DNA of 64,000 nt, taken from Aquatica leii (taxonomy: Eukaryota; Arthropoda; Insecta; Coleoptera; Lampyridae). This document shows positions 23,894 through 34,708 of the stretch, piece after piece. Each line of letters begins with the position of its first letter. Within the stretch, counting starts at the first letter, position 1. The notes below the pieces were generated by a model. It was not told the DNA's origin. It saw nothing but the letters and a program-made list of their open reading frames with translations, and did not search any database. The stretch spans positions 83,671,389 to 83,735,388 of the forward strand of contig CM069435.1 in the NCBI GenBank assembly GCA_035610365.1. Direction: 5' to 3'. A program made the position numbers and the translations under genes.

Positions 23894-24040
23894 GAGGCAG
23901 TTCACGTTCATTTCACTACAGATAAACCTATAGATTTAACAGACTTGTCAATTACAAAAACCATTCAAGATTGGCTTCGGTCGGCAGCACGTTATAACTA
24001 CAAAAAGAAAAGTAACCCAAGAAGTAGGCAAGAAAATTAA
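23894..24040 (+). CDS. Possible last exon of the TIR element (DUF4806-like tail)
   Basis: A splice-acceptor-like CTTTGCAG ends at 23,893. The frame then reads AVHVHFTTDKPIDLTDLSIT, KTIQDWLRSAARYNYKKK, and a stop at 24,040. An 'I..WLR.AA' C-terminus after a short charged linker resembles DUF4806 proteins, which occur in expanded, transposon-associated families of insects. The match is short and from memory, so it may be chance. No link to the recombinase exon is shown beyond lying in the same element. Confidence 0.35.
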   Translation, partial: EAVHVHFTTDKPIDLTDLSITKTIQDWLRSAARYNYKKKSNPRSRQEN

Positions 24041-24782
24041 TCTTTACGTAACCCAGCTAAATTTGGATACATGTTAAGGCAAAAGCTAGTATTCTGGTGT
24101 TATTCAAGTGAAAAATAGAATGTATAGAATGTATTGTTTTTAGTTTTGTTTTAAAAAAATATTACTCAAAGATAGGCGATGTCTATTGCATATGTTTATT
24201 TGTTTATTTTATGTAAAAATATATTATAGGTTTTTATAATAATATTTTTTATTTAAAAAATGTATTTACCAATTCGGTTATATGTAAAAGGTTTGAATAT
24301 TTCTACCACTTTTATAATTTAAACTTCTAATTTGATGTATCTAATGCACATAACCGATCTTTATTCGAATAACAAAATCACATTTAAAATCAAAAGTAGG
24401 TAACGTATTCTGTGCGTGTTGAAGATGATATCTATACGATGTTTCATTTTCGCAAAAAATGAACGTCTAATATTGGCATATTCTTTATACAAATTATTCC
24501 GTCTAAATTTGTTATACTCTAAGACATCTTTTAGAGATACAAAATTTAACGTTAAATGTACGTTAAATTATAATGCTACGACTCGGTACAATTAAATACA
24601 TCTTTTAGAAGTTGAGAAACGAAACATTGTAAATACGTTTAAAACTAGATTCAAGTTATACGTAAATACCGCGGACATTTAGATGTCGAATATACGCCCG
24701 ACTTTGAGTAAATTATACTATCTATAGACCATCTACGAGTACGTTTTATTTATGTCTTTTAAACATTAGCGTGTTGTTTGGG

Positions 24783-25240
24783 TTTTATTTTGTGTATCAG
24801 GTGTTGAGATTTTAATGTTAAGTTAAATTAAATTTTGGTTTTGTTCTATATTTTATAACTTTAATTACTTCTGTGGGTATATTAATATTACTAATCCAAT
24901 TTTTGTATTGGTAATTGTTAATTTTTGAATGACTGTAATATAATTGTTATGTTTATTAGTTGGTAGGTTTTTAATTTTTTATTTTTAATATGAATAATGT
25001 TATAATGTAGTTTTCAGTTTTGAATTCTTAAAATTGATAAAAGATTTAAAATCAACTTAGGAAGTAAAATTTTTTTAGGGTTTACTTTAATATTTTTATT
25101 TTTTTCAGTTAAATAGTTTTTATAAATATTTTTTTTTAATAACTAATGATAGTATATTTTTACAAAATTTATTTTTTGTTGATTGAAATAAATAACTATT
25201 TTTTAATTGAAAAAGGAAAATATACTTACTAGACGCAAAC
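24783..25240 (-). pseudogene. Penelope-like element RT, 5' part (family C)
   Basis: Frameshifted - strand pieces read VNPKKILLPKL, then KIKNLPTNKHNNYITVIQKL and TNTKIGLVILIYPQK, and finally ISTPDTQNK at 24,810-24,785. This last piece joins in frame to IHSDTVLQHKKK at 21,908. It is the N-terminal region of the PLE interrupted by the TIR element. Several stops show the copy was decaying, though how much decay preceded the insertion cannot be told. Confidence 0.55.
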
Positions 25241-25559
25241 GTTAAGTTTTATGTACTGTCTTTCTTATATTTAAGGGAAAATATCGCTTTTTCTTAATTT
25301 ATTCCAAAAGTAAAAAAATGATAAATGGCAGCCAACATGCTGAATGCAGCAAGAGAGCGTTCCGGGACGAAATTCATACAGTACATAACCTATATCAAAA
25401 GATTTTTAACATAACACAAGTTAGCTCATGTCAGTATAAACGTCAGAAATGTAAATAAGCTTGCAGCTTGACCAAGCTTACAAAAACTCTTGTGTAGGCG
25501 TGTTTAATTAAAACGGTATTTCGGCGCTAATATTTAAAATTGGGCAACTCAAATACTTA

Positions 25560-26320
25560 ATACACGATAGAATAATTGGCTGCATAAGCTGTAAAAAATG
25601 TTTTTGTATAACGTATGAACAATCTTGATTACCGTGTAAATATTTTGTTATAATTTAATTATTACTCACAATTATAATAACTACAACTAGTGACCTTTTA
25701 ACAAATCTTTTATTGAAAAACAAAAAAATAAACATACACATTTCGGTACAAAATACAACACATTGTATTTATCTCTTATTTATTAAATGACATACGATAT
25801 GAGCGATAACTAATTAATCATGGTTACTGAAAGATTCACTTTTTTGTTCATCCTTATCTGAATCACCATTATTTGCACAACTTTATTAACTAAACCGTCT
25901 GTTTTCCACATTTCTTCAAAAATAAGTAACGTGAGTGTACAGATTTTTTTAAATCTTCATTTGTTAAATCAGAAAATGTAATTCAAACTAACTTTTCAAT
26001 ATGAATATCTTGTGCATTATTATTCAATGCAACGTTTCTTTTCACAAGACTCCTTATAGATTCAATTAGATTTAAGTTACAATAACAAAAATGTAATTAA
26101 ACAACAGTATCTGCTTGTTTACAAAATTATAACTTTTTGATGTGGGATACTGCTTTACTAACGTTAATAACACTACTTTCATATACAAATTAAGTGATAA
26201 GGTGCATTATTCATTACACTGAAATTATTAAAGGGGGTGGGATAAATTTGAAATAATTTCTTTGTTGCAGTAGGAAGTTCAGAATTGTTTTTGATTATCT
26301 ATTGACAAGCTACTTATTAT
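25560..26320 (-). pseudogene. IS630/Tc1-type transposase relic (repeat family 1)
   Basis: On the - strand at about 26,222-26,195 I read VMNNAPYHL, which corresponds to the VMDNAPYHS motif of DDE_3-type transposases with the second catalytic Asp changed to Asn. At 26,083-26,000 comes CNLNLIESIRSLVKRNVALN, matching the CxLNPIE..W..VK..VA.NN motif with the third catalytic Glu. FSDLTNEDLKK follows near 25,960. The segment down to about 25,560 is the 3' non-coding part. It shares long blocks with 43,960-44,560 (CATAAGCTGTA, ACAACTAGT, TTTCAGTACAAAATGCAA-like). No N-terminal DNA-binding region was found. Confidence 0.6.
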
Positions 26321-26329
26321 TTATTTAAA

Positions 26330-27640
26330 AAAATCAGTAACATTAAATATAAATAACGTAAATCTCAAATTAAAAAAAAAATTAAAATTTAAAAAATAAA
26401 GACAAGTTACTTATTGTTTTTGAACAATATATTGAAACTTTCGAGAAATTATCCTCAAGTTCGAGAGCGTTCACGAGGTTTTTATCCATTTCCAGAACGT
26501 TCACCGAAAGATATAGTAAATTCTCGAAGAATGAAGTGTTTTTATTAAATATCCTTAGATTTAATTAATTCGGTTAATTATAAACGTGTACATGTTTTTA
26601 GTATAAATAAATTAGTTTTAAAATTCGTTACAATATATTCAATTTATAATGCTTGTAATTAATGTTAATTTTTTTTTCATTACACATGCCTTTTGAAAGA
26701 ATTTTTTCTTTTAATGGTTTATAATGTTTGTATAAAGTTGCTATGACGTTACTATAAAAAGCATAATATTATTTTATCATAAAGCGTTTAAGCTTATCAC
26801 TGTATAAAATTCACAACTTTGGTTTATGTATAATTTTATAGATACTTTTTTATTTTGTATTTAATAAAGTAATATTAGATTTATTTAATTAAACAAATAA
26901 AAAATATTTTAAAACAAGTTGTTTACAATATTTTAAACAATTTTATAATAATCTTACGTTTATTTTTCTGAAATAACGTTAATGTTGTTAAGTTTAAATT
27001 TAAATTTTTCTTATTTAATCAACACAAAACAGATGTATTCAAAATTGTTTAAAATTACTTTAAGGAAACTTGTCTAAAGCAATTAATTAACTAAAAATTT
27101 AAATAAGTAAATAATCAACAAAGTCAAAATCAGGTTATACTTCCAAACTGAGAGAGCGTTATACAAACGCTTTATTCTATTCCGGGAAAGAAATTATTTA
27201 GCGAAGCACGAAAGCTCATGTTCCATTGTAATAGTTATTAGAATTCTGTTATCAATAAAAGATTATTGTTAGCTTACAAACGATAAGCTAAAAAATATTA
27301 TACATTTTTGTTTTCAATAAAATTCTTAATTGATTTTAAAGTAAATGGTTCTAACTTTATATGGAGGTTGTTTTAAGTAATTTGTTAAACTCGAGTTAAT
27401 TAAGTGACGTGTTATAAATTGTTATGTAGATGTATTATGTTATACGTTTATTGTATTACTATATTGCATACCTTCCTACGTCCTGAACTTAAACATAATA
27501 ATATTTATAAGTCCAATATTATTGAAATTTTGTTACGAGGATTTTTCGTAACTTGATTGCTGGCGACTCAGTTGAATCGGCAATCCGTTCGTAGGTTTCG
27601 ATGTGCTAATTATAACGTGAAATTAAAATGCCGCCAAAAC
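26330..27640. other. AT-rich non-coding stretch
   Basis: No gene is visible. Around 26,440-26,540 there are repeated TTCGAGA/GTTCACGAGG-type words with dyad symmetry (CTTTCGAGAAATT versus AAATTCTCGAA). The rest is very AT-rich. Confidence 0.45.
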
Positions 27641-27779
27641 AGTTACAATTTAGAATGAAAAACACCGTTTGAGTCTATCCCAACACTGAAATAGAACAAT
27701 TGACAGAACACTGGTTCTAATGACAAATATATCTATTTCTAACAAGAGAAGAAGAGGTTAAAAAATGTAAGCAAGGCAG

Positions 27780-28450
27780 AGTTATATACATAGTAACAAA
27801 AAATAGTTTCATAAATATCAGTTATAGCATTGATACAAGTCCTGGAGGGTAAGCTACACTCCACACAGGCAGTTATTGTAGTACAGTATAACAAAACTAG
27901 GTAATATATAATATTGAAGTTAAACGTCGATTTAAGGCCTAGTGAATTCGCAACCGTACAAACAAAAATCTGCGTGCATTAATTGTGATAGTGTCTATAT
28001 CTAAGTCGCGCGTATTTTATGTTTGACAAATATACAAATTAAAAGCAAGAAAAAAAGTAGTCACGATTTTTTAAGACATGCGAATAGCTATCTGCATGCA
28101 TCACAGTAAGTTGCTTGTAGACAAACAATGAATCGTCGTAATCAAATGCGTCAAGCATCCGAGTAGTTTTCAAAATTCCTATCGCAGGTGTGCCTCCACG
28201 GTTATTCAAACATCACATAAAATATAAGTACGATTTATCCTCAGGTTATATTTCGGAGCTGATTTAATTAACCAATAGCCCTTTTTAGTATGTGTTTCTA
28301 GTTATAGTTTCCAGCGGAAGATAATGGATTGACATGAATCACTCCAAATTGGCTAACACGTGTCGATATCTAAAATCGCTTTCACAATTACGGGAAAATC
28401 AAAGTAAATTACAAAAATATGAATCAATGCTTACCTCAGGAAGGCTTTCA
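27780..28450. repeat. Dispersed repeat family 2, copy 1
   Basis: This segment shares an ordered series of blocks with 56,640-57,370. They are AGTTATAGCATTGA, AACAAGTC, GGAGG, TTAGTTGTGATA-like, AATGGATTGA, AATTGGC, ACACGTG, and ATTACGGGAAAATCAA then AAAAATATGA. A shorter related piece lies at 32,090-32,200. No coding potential is evident. A gag relic begins shortly downstream at 28.6 kb, so this could be LTR or leader sequence of that family. Confidence 0.6.
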
Positions 28451-28613
28451 CAAAAGCAGCAAAAATACTACACCCATTTATAACACAGATAAGTGTAAAA
28501 ATATAGAAGTGAAAACTTTGCTGAGCGTTTACGTTAAATCATATATGCAGAGCGGAACACAATCACCGAAAAAATAGTTTTTCTTCCTTAAAAAACGCTT
28601 GATTCAATAGTAC

Positions 28614-28880
28614 TTGAACAAATTTCCGACTTATTATCTTATACAAACAGCGAATGCCCGTCCCGAAGCAATTAGTGCTTTCTGCCAGGGATGGCGTTGC
28701 TATCAAAGAACTTGTCGCCATCGCGAACAAAATCACGACAATATGTCAAGTATTTCTACAATTACACGTCGAATTATGCAACCGAGTCTTCCAAAAACAA
28801 CATCTGTTTAAGAATTGCAACGCCAAATCGAAGACTTGCTGATATTGATACAACAACTTATAAAACGTTTTAAAAACAGG
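28614..28880 (+). pseudogene. LTR-retrotransposon gag relic
   Basis: One + strand frame reads MPVPKQLVLSARDGVAIKEL and VAIANKITTICQV. This resembles the 'LP..VQ..L......L..LA..ADKI' segment of arthropod Ty3/gypsy Gag proteins. A shift leads to LQRQIEDLLILIQQLIKRFK followed by a basic stretch, which resembles the coiled and Arg-rich tail of the same Gags. The frames overlap and break, so it is dead. No protease or RT follows. The assignment is moderate because the match is short. Confidence 0.5.
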
Positions 28881-28959
28881 CATGATCCCTTAAGGAACGC
28901 TTACGTTCACGTTTATGTAAAAAGTATTGTCAAAACTGTCTAGAATGTGGCAGAGGATA

Positions 28960-30070
28960 TCAATTCACATCGCAGTTTTTCCTAAAGATCAGATTATGTA
29001 TAAACAAATGCATATGCATTTAGCATATTTTGTTATTGTTTAAAAGTGAAGCATATTTTAAGATTTTGTTGAAATCAATACATATATTTAGCTCAATCTA
29101 ACTCCAAAGAGTCGGTATTTGTTCATTCTAAAGCAAGAATTAATGATTCATTGCTTCGCAGATAATATAACTGTATCTTTAGTTCCAATTACTTTGTTAT
29201 CTTAATCTTTTTTAGTAGGTAAAGTTCTTTTTAAGATTTATTGCGTCTCATGAGAATCGTATTATCAAAGCTGTTATTGTTCACAAATGAATTATTTTTT
29301 TCGGGATTTTTATAACCTGGTCAGTTCTTTTCACTTTTAAAAAAAAAAAAACGTTTAGTACCTAGTACCTTCTACTATTTTTTAATAATATTTTAATATT
29401 AAAAATTAACAATAAAGATATTTAGTATCTATAGGTCAGTTAAATCCGGTTTTTATCGATCACGATTTTGCAGCATTGATACCAATACCAATCTACATAA
29501 CATACAAACCACTTATACGCTAAATTAGTATTGTTTTACCTTCTGAAGCTAATACTTATAAATGGGTGATGTAACGAGTAAACAAAGCTCGCACCAAAAG
29601 CTGACAAGACAGCGCGAATATTTACGGGCATCCGATGATGCTAACGGAAATATAAAACAGACAAAAGTTTTTTGCCATGATCTTGGTAGTTTGCGCGCTA
29701 CGTGCATTCTATTGTGTGTTAAGTTGTGTTTTAATTCTTAAGTTTTAAAAATAAATTAAATAAAAACTACAAATCGTATTTAATTTTATCATTTAGAAAC
29801 TTTAATACTTTTTTTACATCTGTTTGTAGATACACAAAGAAATTCGCTCAAATAAATTAAATAAATAAATTGACTACCTTGTAAGCCGTCCTCGGGTACA
29901 AAAAGATGCGGTTTACTAACCTCAAGTAACTAGCGTAGAATAGAATAATTGCACGTTCTAACATTATAAATGCAATAGATACAGTAGAAATTTACTTAAC
30001 TAATTAATAACTTTATGTACAACATAAACTAAACAAATAACAAAAAATCTTGTTGAATCTAGTTTCAACC
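28960..30070. other. Mostly non-coding stretch with one 59-codon frame
   Basis: A + strand frame at 29,562-29,741 begins at ATG and reads MGDVTSKQSSHQKLTRQREY then LRASDDANGNIK, ending LCFNS stop. AATAAA occurs about 10 bases after the stop. I do not recognise it, and it may be a chance frame or an exon of a repeat. The rest of the stretch is AT-rich without features. Confidence 0.35.
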
Positions 30071-30079
30071 TTTCCTGCT

Positions 30080-30792
30080 CGGAGATCCACTTTTTTGCGT
30101 AGTTGTCAGAATTAACCTACAAGCGAATAAAATGGCGATACATACTGAGTCAACGTGTGAGTTATGAAACTAACAATTTTGGTTGGGATTTTTCCAAATG
30201 TATTTTTCCTAACATGTTGAACTGTGCAACGCTTTTTGCGATAATTTAAAAAGAATCTTTTGAGACCCGACAGACGCAAAGACATATACTTCTTCACCAG
30301 ACACAATGCCAAGAACAATTGTAAATTTCTTGCGGATATCTGTTTTACTTTCCAAAATGTCAACCGCAATAACCGAGCCCCTATCTTCAATATAAATACT
30401 CTTTATATTCAAAAGTTCTTGACCTCTACAGCCTCCAAAATAACCCATAATCAAAACTATTTGTACAATAGTGCAATAAATTTGCAATTGTTACAGTTTA
30501 ATGTTCTTTATCAGAAGCATTTTTTAAAAATTTGACGTCATCCTGACTAAATACTTTAGACTTTTTTAGCTCATAGCCTTTATTTTTTCGTTTAAGAAAC
30601 GCCTTCAGTGCATTAAATTTACTCTCATCTGTGTTATTATAAATTGCCATCATTGATTTTAACATGGACCACTTAGTCCACAGGGAACTAGGACTGTACG
30701 ATTTCCGACTTTCAGACGTTGACGTTTTTTTTATACTTTGATCTCAACTTTGTCGGTAGCAGTGCGGCACGAGCTTTCTCAGTGTTTTGCAT
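30080..30792 (-). pseudogene. Tyrosine recombinase (Crypton-like) relic with catalytic segment
   Basis: From 30,792 downward the - strand reads ARAALLPTKLRSKYKK, then in a new frame SYSPSSLWTKWSMLKSMMAI, YNNTDESKFNALKAFLKRKN and KKSKVFSQDDVKFLKNAS. A third frame gives LIMGYFGGCRGQELLNIKSI, IEDRGSVIAVDILESKTDIR, and finally NTFGKIPTKIVSF. This is the order of Crypton-type recombinases: core-binding domain, linker, then the GxCRxxEL catalytic Arg box. The stretch matching NVNSITENVVLAYF of the 22.6-kb copy is deleted between KYKK and SYSPSSLW. The expected later H-x-x-R and Tyr box are not readable. Two frameshifts and a TAA confirm decay. Confidence 0.7.
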
Positions 30793-31039
30793 CAAATTGC
30801 CAGATTTTCAGTTATTTTCACAAATTAATAAATTTGTCAAATGTATATTTACAAACTTACCAGTTGATATATACATAATAATCGTGCTTGCTTAATTATT
30901 AAACAACGTTGGTTTAATTTTGAAATAATTGAAAAATAAAAGTATTTATCTATCTCGTGAGTTATTGGATGTTTATAACCTCGGACATCTTAACAATCTA
31001 GTGCTCTTGGTAATGTAATTATTTTAAGGTGCGTGTAAC

Positions 31040-31580
31040 GCTGCCCTCAAGGTCGCCAAATAGTCTATACAATTGTTTAATGCTACATTGAATCCGTTAT
31101 ATAACCCCTCACAAAGGGTTTTGTCCGAACGTCTCCAGACAACCCTCGGTAGGTTATATTTTTACACAAATAATCAGAAAATTAAACAAAATCACTGATA
31201 CAATAACGTGAAACGGCAAATAATGAGAATTTAAAAATTAAACGTAACGTTCGGTGAGGAAATTAAAGTAAATGCCTGGGTCGGTTCTTGCAGCCTTATA
31301 AAATAAATCGGTAAATGAAAATTGCACGAGTTGGGTTAAAATCGCAAAACAAAATTGGTACCAGTAGTCAGTACGAATAACTAGAGTCGGTTAATAAGAT
31401 TAGTTTAGTTTCAGGAAAGGTTCAGGAATAACTGGATGTCGGATTCGAGTAGAAGTTGGATAAGTGGGGAGCCCGTTTATATACCCATTAATGCTTCCGT
31501 TGAGTGCTCACAAAGAAGGGATCGTGTTGCACGTCTTCGAATGGCTAGTGGAGTTTGCCAAGCTTAATGTACTCGCGTAA
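31040..31580 (-). repeat. Putative LTR fragment with TATA box and primer-binding-like site
   Basis: On the - strand a TATA box in GGGTATATAAACGGG (31,487-31,473) is followed about 430 bp later by TTTGGCGACCTTGAGGGCA (31,060-31,042). The latter resembles the TGGCGACC primer-binding sites of arthropod Ty3/gypsy elements and the site after the LTR at 34,107. This spacing fits the R-U5 part of an LTR. No clear TGT...ACA ends or gag gene follow. The call is inference from signals. Confidence 0.35.
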
Positions 31581-31599
31581 TTTCTTAAATTACTAACTA

Positions 31600-32701
31600 A
31601 TTTTGTAAAATTTACAAGGACTAAGAACGTTTCACTACAATATTTTATTCAAATTTCTTACTGAAGAACTTAAATCCGCGCTAGGCTAAAGTGCAATTAC
31701 TTACCAAAAACTTAATCACTCCAAAGCAAGTAGCGGCAGCTCAAAATTCATCATAATTTTTGATGTGTCAATTATAAATTAATTAAAAGAGCGCCAAACG
31801 ATAAAACATTAAAACTACAGATGCTCGATTTTACTTTTTAGTTTAAGATAGATAAATCGACAAACACAAGTTTAACAACGAATATATTTATTTCAACGAC
31901 AACATAAAAAGAATAAAATAGCAAGTAGCATGTAACAGCTAATGGTTGGCAAACAATATCGCAGTAAAACTAGCATTGACAGACCCTTAAATTAAGCAAC
32001 ACTTTGCACACATAAGCAGTAAATGGCTAATCAAAGGCAAATACAAAAAAATTAAAGTATTACAAAATTATAGTGATTACACAATAATGAAACAAGGCGC
32101 ACCGTTTAATGCTTGTAACATAAATACAAAAGATTGCGTACGTTAATCGTGATAACAATACGTTTATGTCAACCCGTTCGTGCGTAAATACAACGCCAAA
32201 ACAAGGTACTTACTCAGCGTTCCTAATATACGATTAGCTAATGACATATCCAAACCATATAGCTTTTAAGATTATATATTTAAATAGGATTTAGTATAAG
32301 TTTTATACTTAATTTAGGCAATCCAACTTTCTGATTAAAATTGTTTAAATCACGCGCAGGTTAGGAATGTCATCTAGTTTTGGAAATTATTGATTCTTTC
32401 TTCGATTTCGAGGAAGTTAGTGCGAAAAAAAAGATCAGATTTTAAATAATTAATAGTAGTTCCGCATAAAGTTTTTATTTTTTTTTTCAGTTTCCCATAA
32501 CTGGTAAGCATATTCCGCTACTAATTTTAATAGTTAGCACACTACTACAATAAAATAACTGCTAGTAAATAAAAAAAAACTACTATAAAATAATTATTTT
32601 AGGTTCTCACCGGAGCTTATAGTAATCAAACCAAGCAAAGGTATTTAGATACAATAAAGTTGGAAACAATAAATTAGATACCAGCTCTTAATAACATACA
32701 C
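31600..32701. other. Non-coding stretch before the LTR element
   Basis: No gene is visible. Around 32,090-32,200 a piece resembling dispersed repeat family 2 occurs (GCGTACGTTAATCGTGATA versus GCGTGCATTAATTGTGATA at 27.98 kb). The remainder is AT-rich. Confidence 0.45.
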
Positions 32702-32705
32702 ACGT

Positions 32706-34100
32706 TGTTAGGGTCGAATTTTCTTTATACACGCCTATGTGGCTACAGACGAAATTTCCTTGGCGCCGCCTATGTATTTTCAACGTAAAAGTAGGTTCGG
32801 GTTTACGCCCTCTAACGTTCGTTTCTCGGCGGGATTTATTTTATGGAAAGTCGTCACACGGGCATGTTATAAAATGGTCTGTACGCATGGAATAGCCATG
32901 TTTTATCTTATCATCTAGAAAACGACTTTTAATTAAAAAAGGATCTGATTGCTTCAACGCGTTACAGGGTAAGCGATTGTCGTTTTTAGTAACAATTTCG
33001 ATCGTAATTCTGTTTTCCTTCTAACAGCCATTTTATTTTACATTCATTCATTTAACATCTGGTACGTTATCGAAAAATGGCTATCGCCAACGACCGCTAA
33101 TTACGTGAACACGTTGCCGTATACGAACATCAGCGTAAGGCGATTTCTTGCTGCGAAATTGGGTGTCTGGTGGAGTTTCCCGGTCAAAGATTGCGACAGT
33201 ATTCGATATCTATGTGCGAGTGAATGAACCTTGACAAAGATTTGGATGGACGATACTAATTTCTTCTTCATACAGTTTATGGTTATAACTAATTAAACCA
33301 ACAAAAAGGGGTATAACAGCATCCGATTTTCGGGTTGTGTTATATGTATACTTTTAAATTTAAGTAATGACTTTGTAGATTTGGATTTCGTGAGATATTA
33401 GGTTGACACGAATTGGTATTCAAATAAATTACAGGGTTACGTGTCGGGGGAAGTACTTCCTTTGCACCTGCGAAGATTCCTGTATTGCTGGTAAGTGTTT
33501 TTATATGTTTCTCTTTCGTTGTCAACGAGGTTACTCACGGAACTGTCACTAATAGTATTTCCGAACTGATTACCGTAATTGTGATATCATTTAATTAGAA
33601 ATTCGCGTATACTACGTGTGCTGTATACTCCCCTTAATAATTGTGATAATTTAGTGTGAAAGCCATATTACTAATTATGTAAACGATATTTACTACACAC
33701 TATTTTTCGATATATACTTTTACTGTAGTTTATTTATGTATAGTGTGTTGCCTATGCTACTAGCATTTCTATATTAAGAAGTCTTATATATTCTGTGATC
33801 ATCATCAGCGGTTCTACATTAAAATTGTTATTGTGGTTAGTTATTTTTTATGACAACATACCTGTCTCCTGTGGCTATCGTTACCAACTAATTACTTTTG
33901 ACTACTTGAATAGTTGAGTAGAAGAATTACGAACCTAAAATCGTGTTACAAGTGCTACCATTCTGTTGTGAGCGGACAGACGTCGCTTTTGGGATAAGCT
34001 CTGGCGCCCTTAATTATCTTTATGTATCTATGAACCCCCTCTCTCTCCGACTATTGAGAGTTGGCCGTGCAGGTTCGTAAAACACCTAAAGCTTTTAACA
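32706..34100 (+). repeat. 5' LTR (1,395 bp)
   Basis: The LTR starts TGTTAGGGTCGAATT and ends CTTTTAACA. It is the same length as the 3' LTR. Its 3' part (CTCTCTCCGACTATTGAGAG and GGCCGTGCAGG) also resembles, in reverse orientation, relics at 39.83 and 48.6 kb. Confidence 0.93.
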
Positions 34101-34106
34101 AATTTT

Positions 34107-34124
34107 TGGCGACCCAACCTAGGG
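34107..34124 (+). promoter_or_regulatory. Primer-binding site
   Basis: TGGCGACCCAACCTAGGG begins six bases after the 5' LTR. TGG matches the CCA end of a tRNA, the expected primer for minus-strand DNA synthesis. I do not name the tRNA. Confidence 0.75.
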
Positions 34125-34708
34125 GCCTTGATTTTCTCATATCGAATTTCTTATTCACTATATCTCTGGTAACAATTTGGCTACCGATTTCTCTCGATTT
34201 CTCTCATATTGCAGTGATCATTCGGTATAATTTGGTTTGCTATTTTTACATTTTCTTCTTCGATAACTAGGCTAGGATTATTAACACGCATAGGTAGTTT
34301 ATATTGTTGACTTGCTATCGATTTAGTGTGTGCGATCATAAATTCTTCTAGCTTTATTGATTCTTTTCTTAGTCTTACGTGGGTTCGATCTTACTTTGCT
34401 TTCTTTACTTAGTTATTGCTATTAGACTGGACGTCTGAGTTACTTCATTAACTTTTACTTTTATTTTTCTTTAGTGCTGCAGTTTGACTGTAGATTAGCT
34501 TACGTTTCTTTTAATCGGACCTTCGTTTTGATTTTGGATTGACTCGACTACGTCGATTAAGTTGATTTTTTTTCCTTATGGGATTACTTACTTGGTAGTG
34601 ATACGGCTTACTGTTATCTTGAGTTCTTGTCAGGCACGTGGTGGCAGTTTTTTTCGTCGTAATTGACTGCTTTGGTTAGTTTCTTGTCTACTTGTGATTG
34701 TTTTAGAT

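Larger units (their letters stand above)
21909..24782. mobile_element. 2.87-kb TIR element carrying a tyrosine-recombinase-like exon
   Basis: The left end is CTCAAACAACACAT. The right end, read on the - strand, is CCCAAACAACACGCTAATG. Subterminal ACGTCTAAA/CATCTAAATGT motifs occur in both ends and in the 140-bp MITE at 10.9 kb. The flanks are TT on both sides (21,907-21,908 and 24,783-24,784). If the element and one TT are ignored, the PLE frame on the - strand runs on without a stop across the junction, which fixes both ends. Inside are a Crypton-like exon (22,557-22,762), a possible last exon (23,894-24,040), and two strong palindromes. I do not know a described superfamily with this combination. 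Confidence 0.65.

Noticed and set aside
26440-26540. Heat-shock-element-like GAA/TTC words
   Set aside because: The spacing between GAA and TTC blocks does not follow the 5-bp HSE unit, and no gene lies nearby.
28614-28873. Three overlapping plus-strand frames as separate small genes
   Set aside because: They are frames of one short, shifted gag-like relic and not independent genes.
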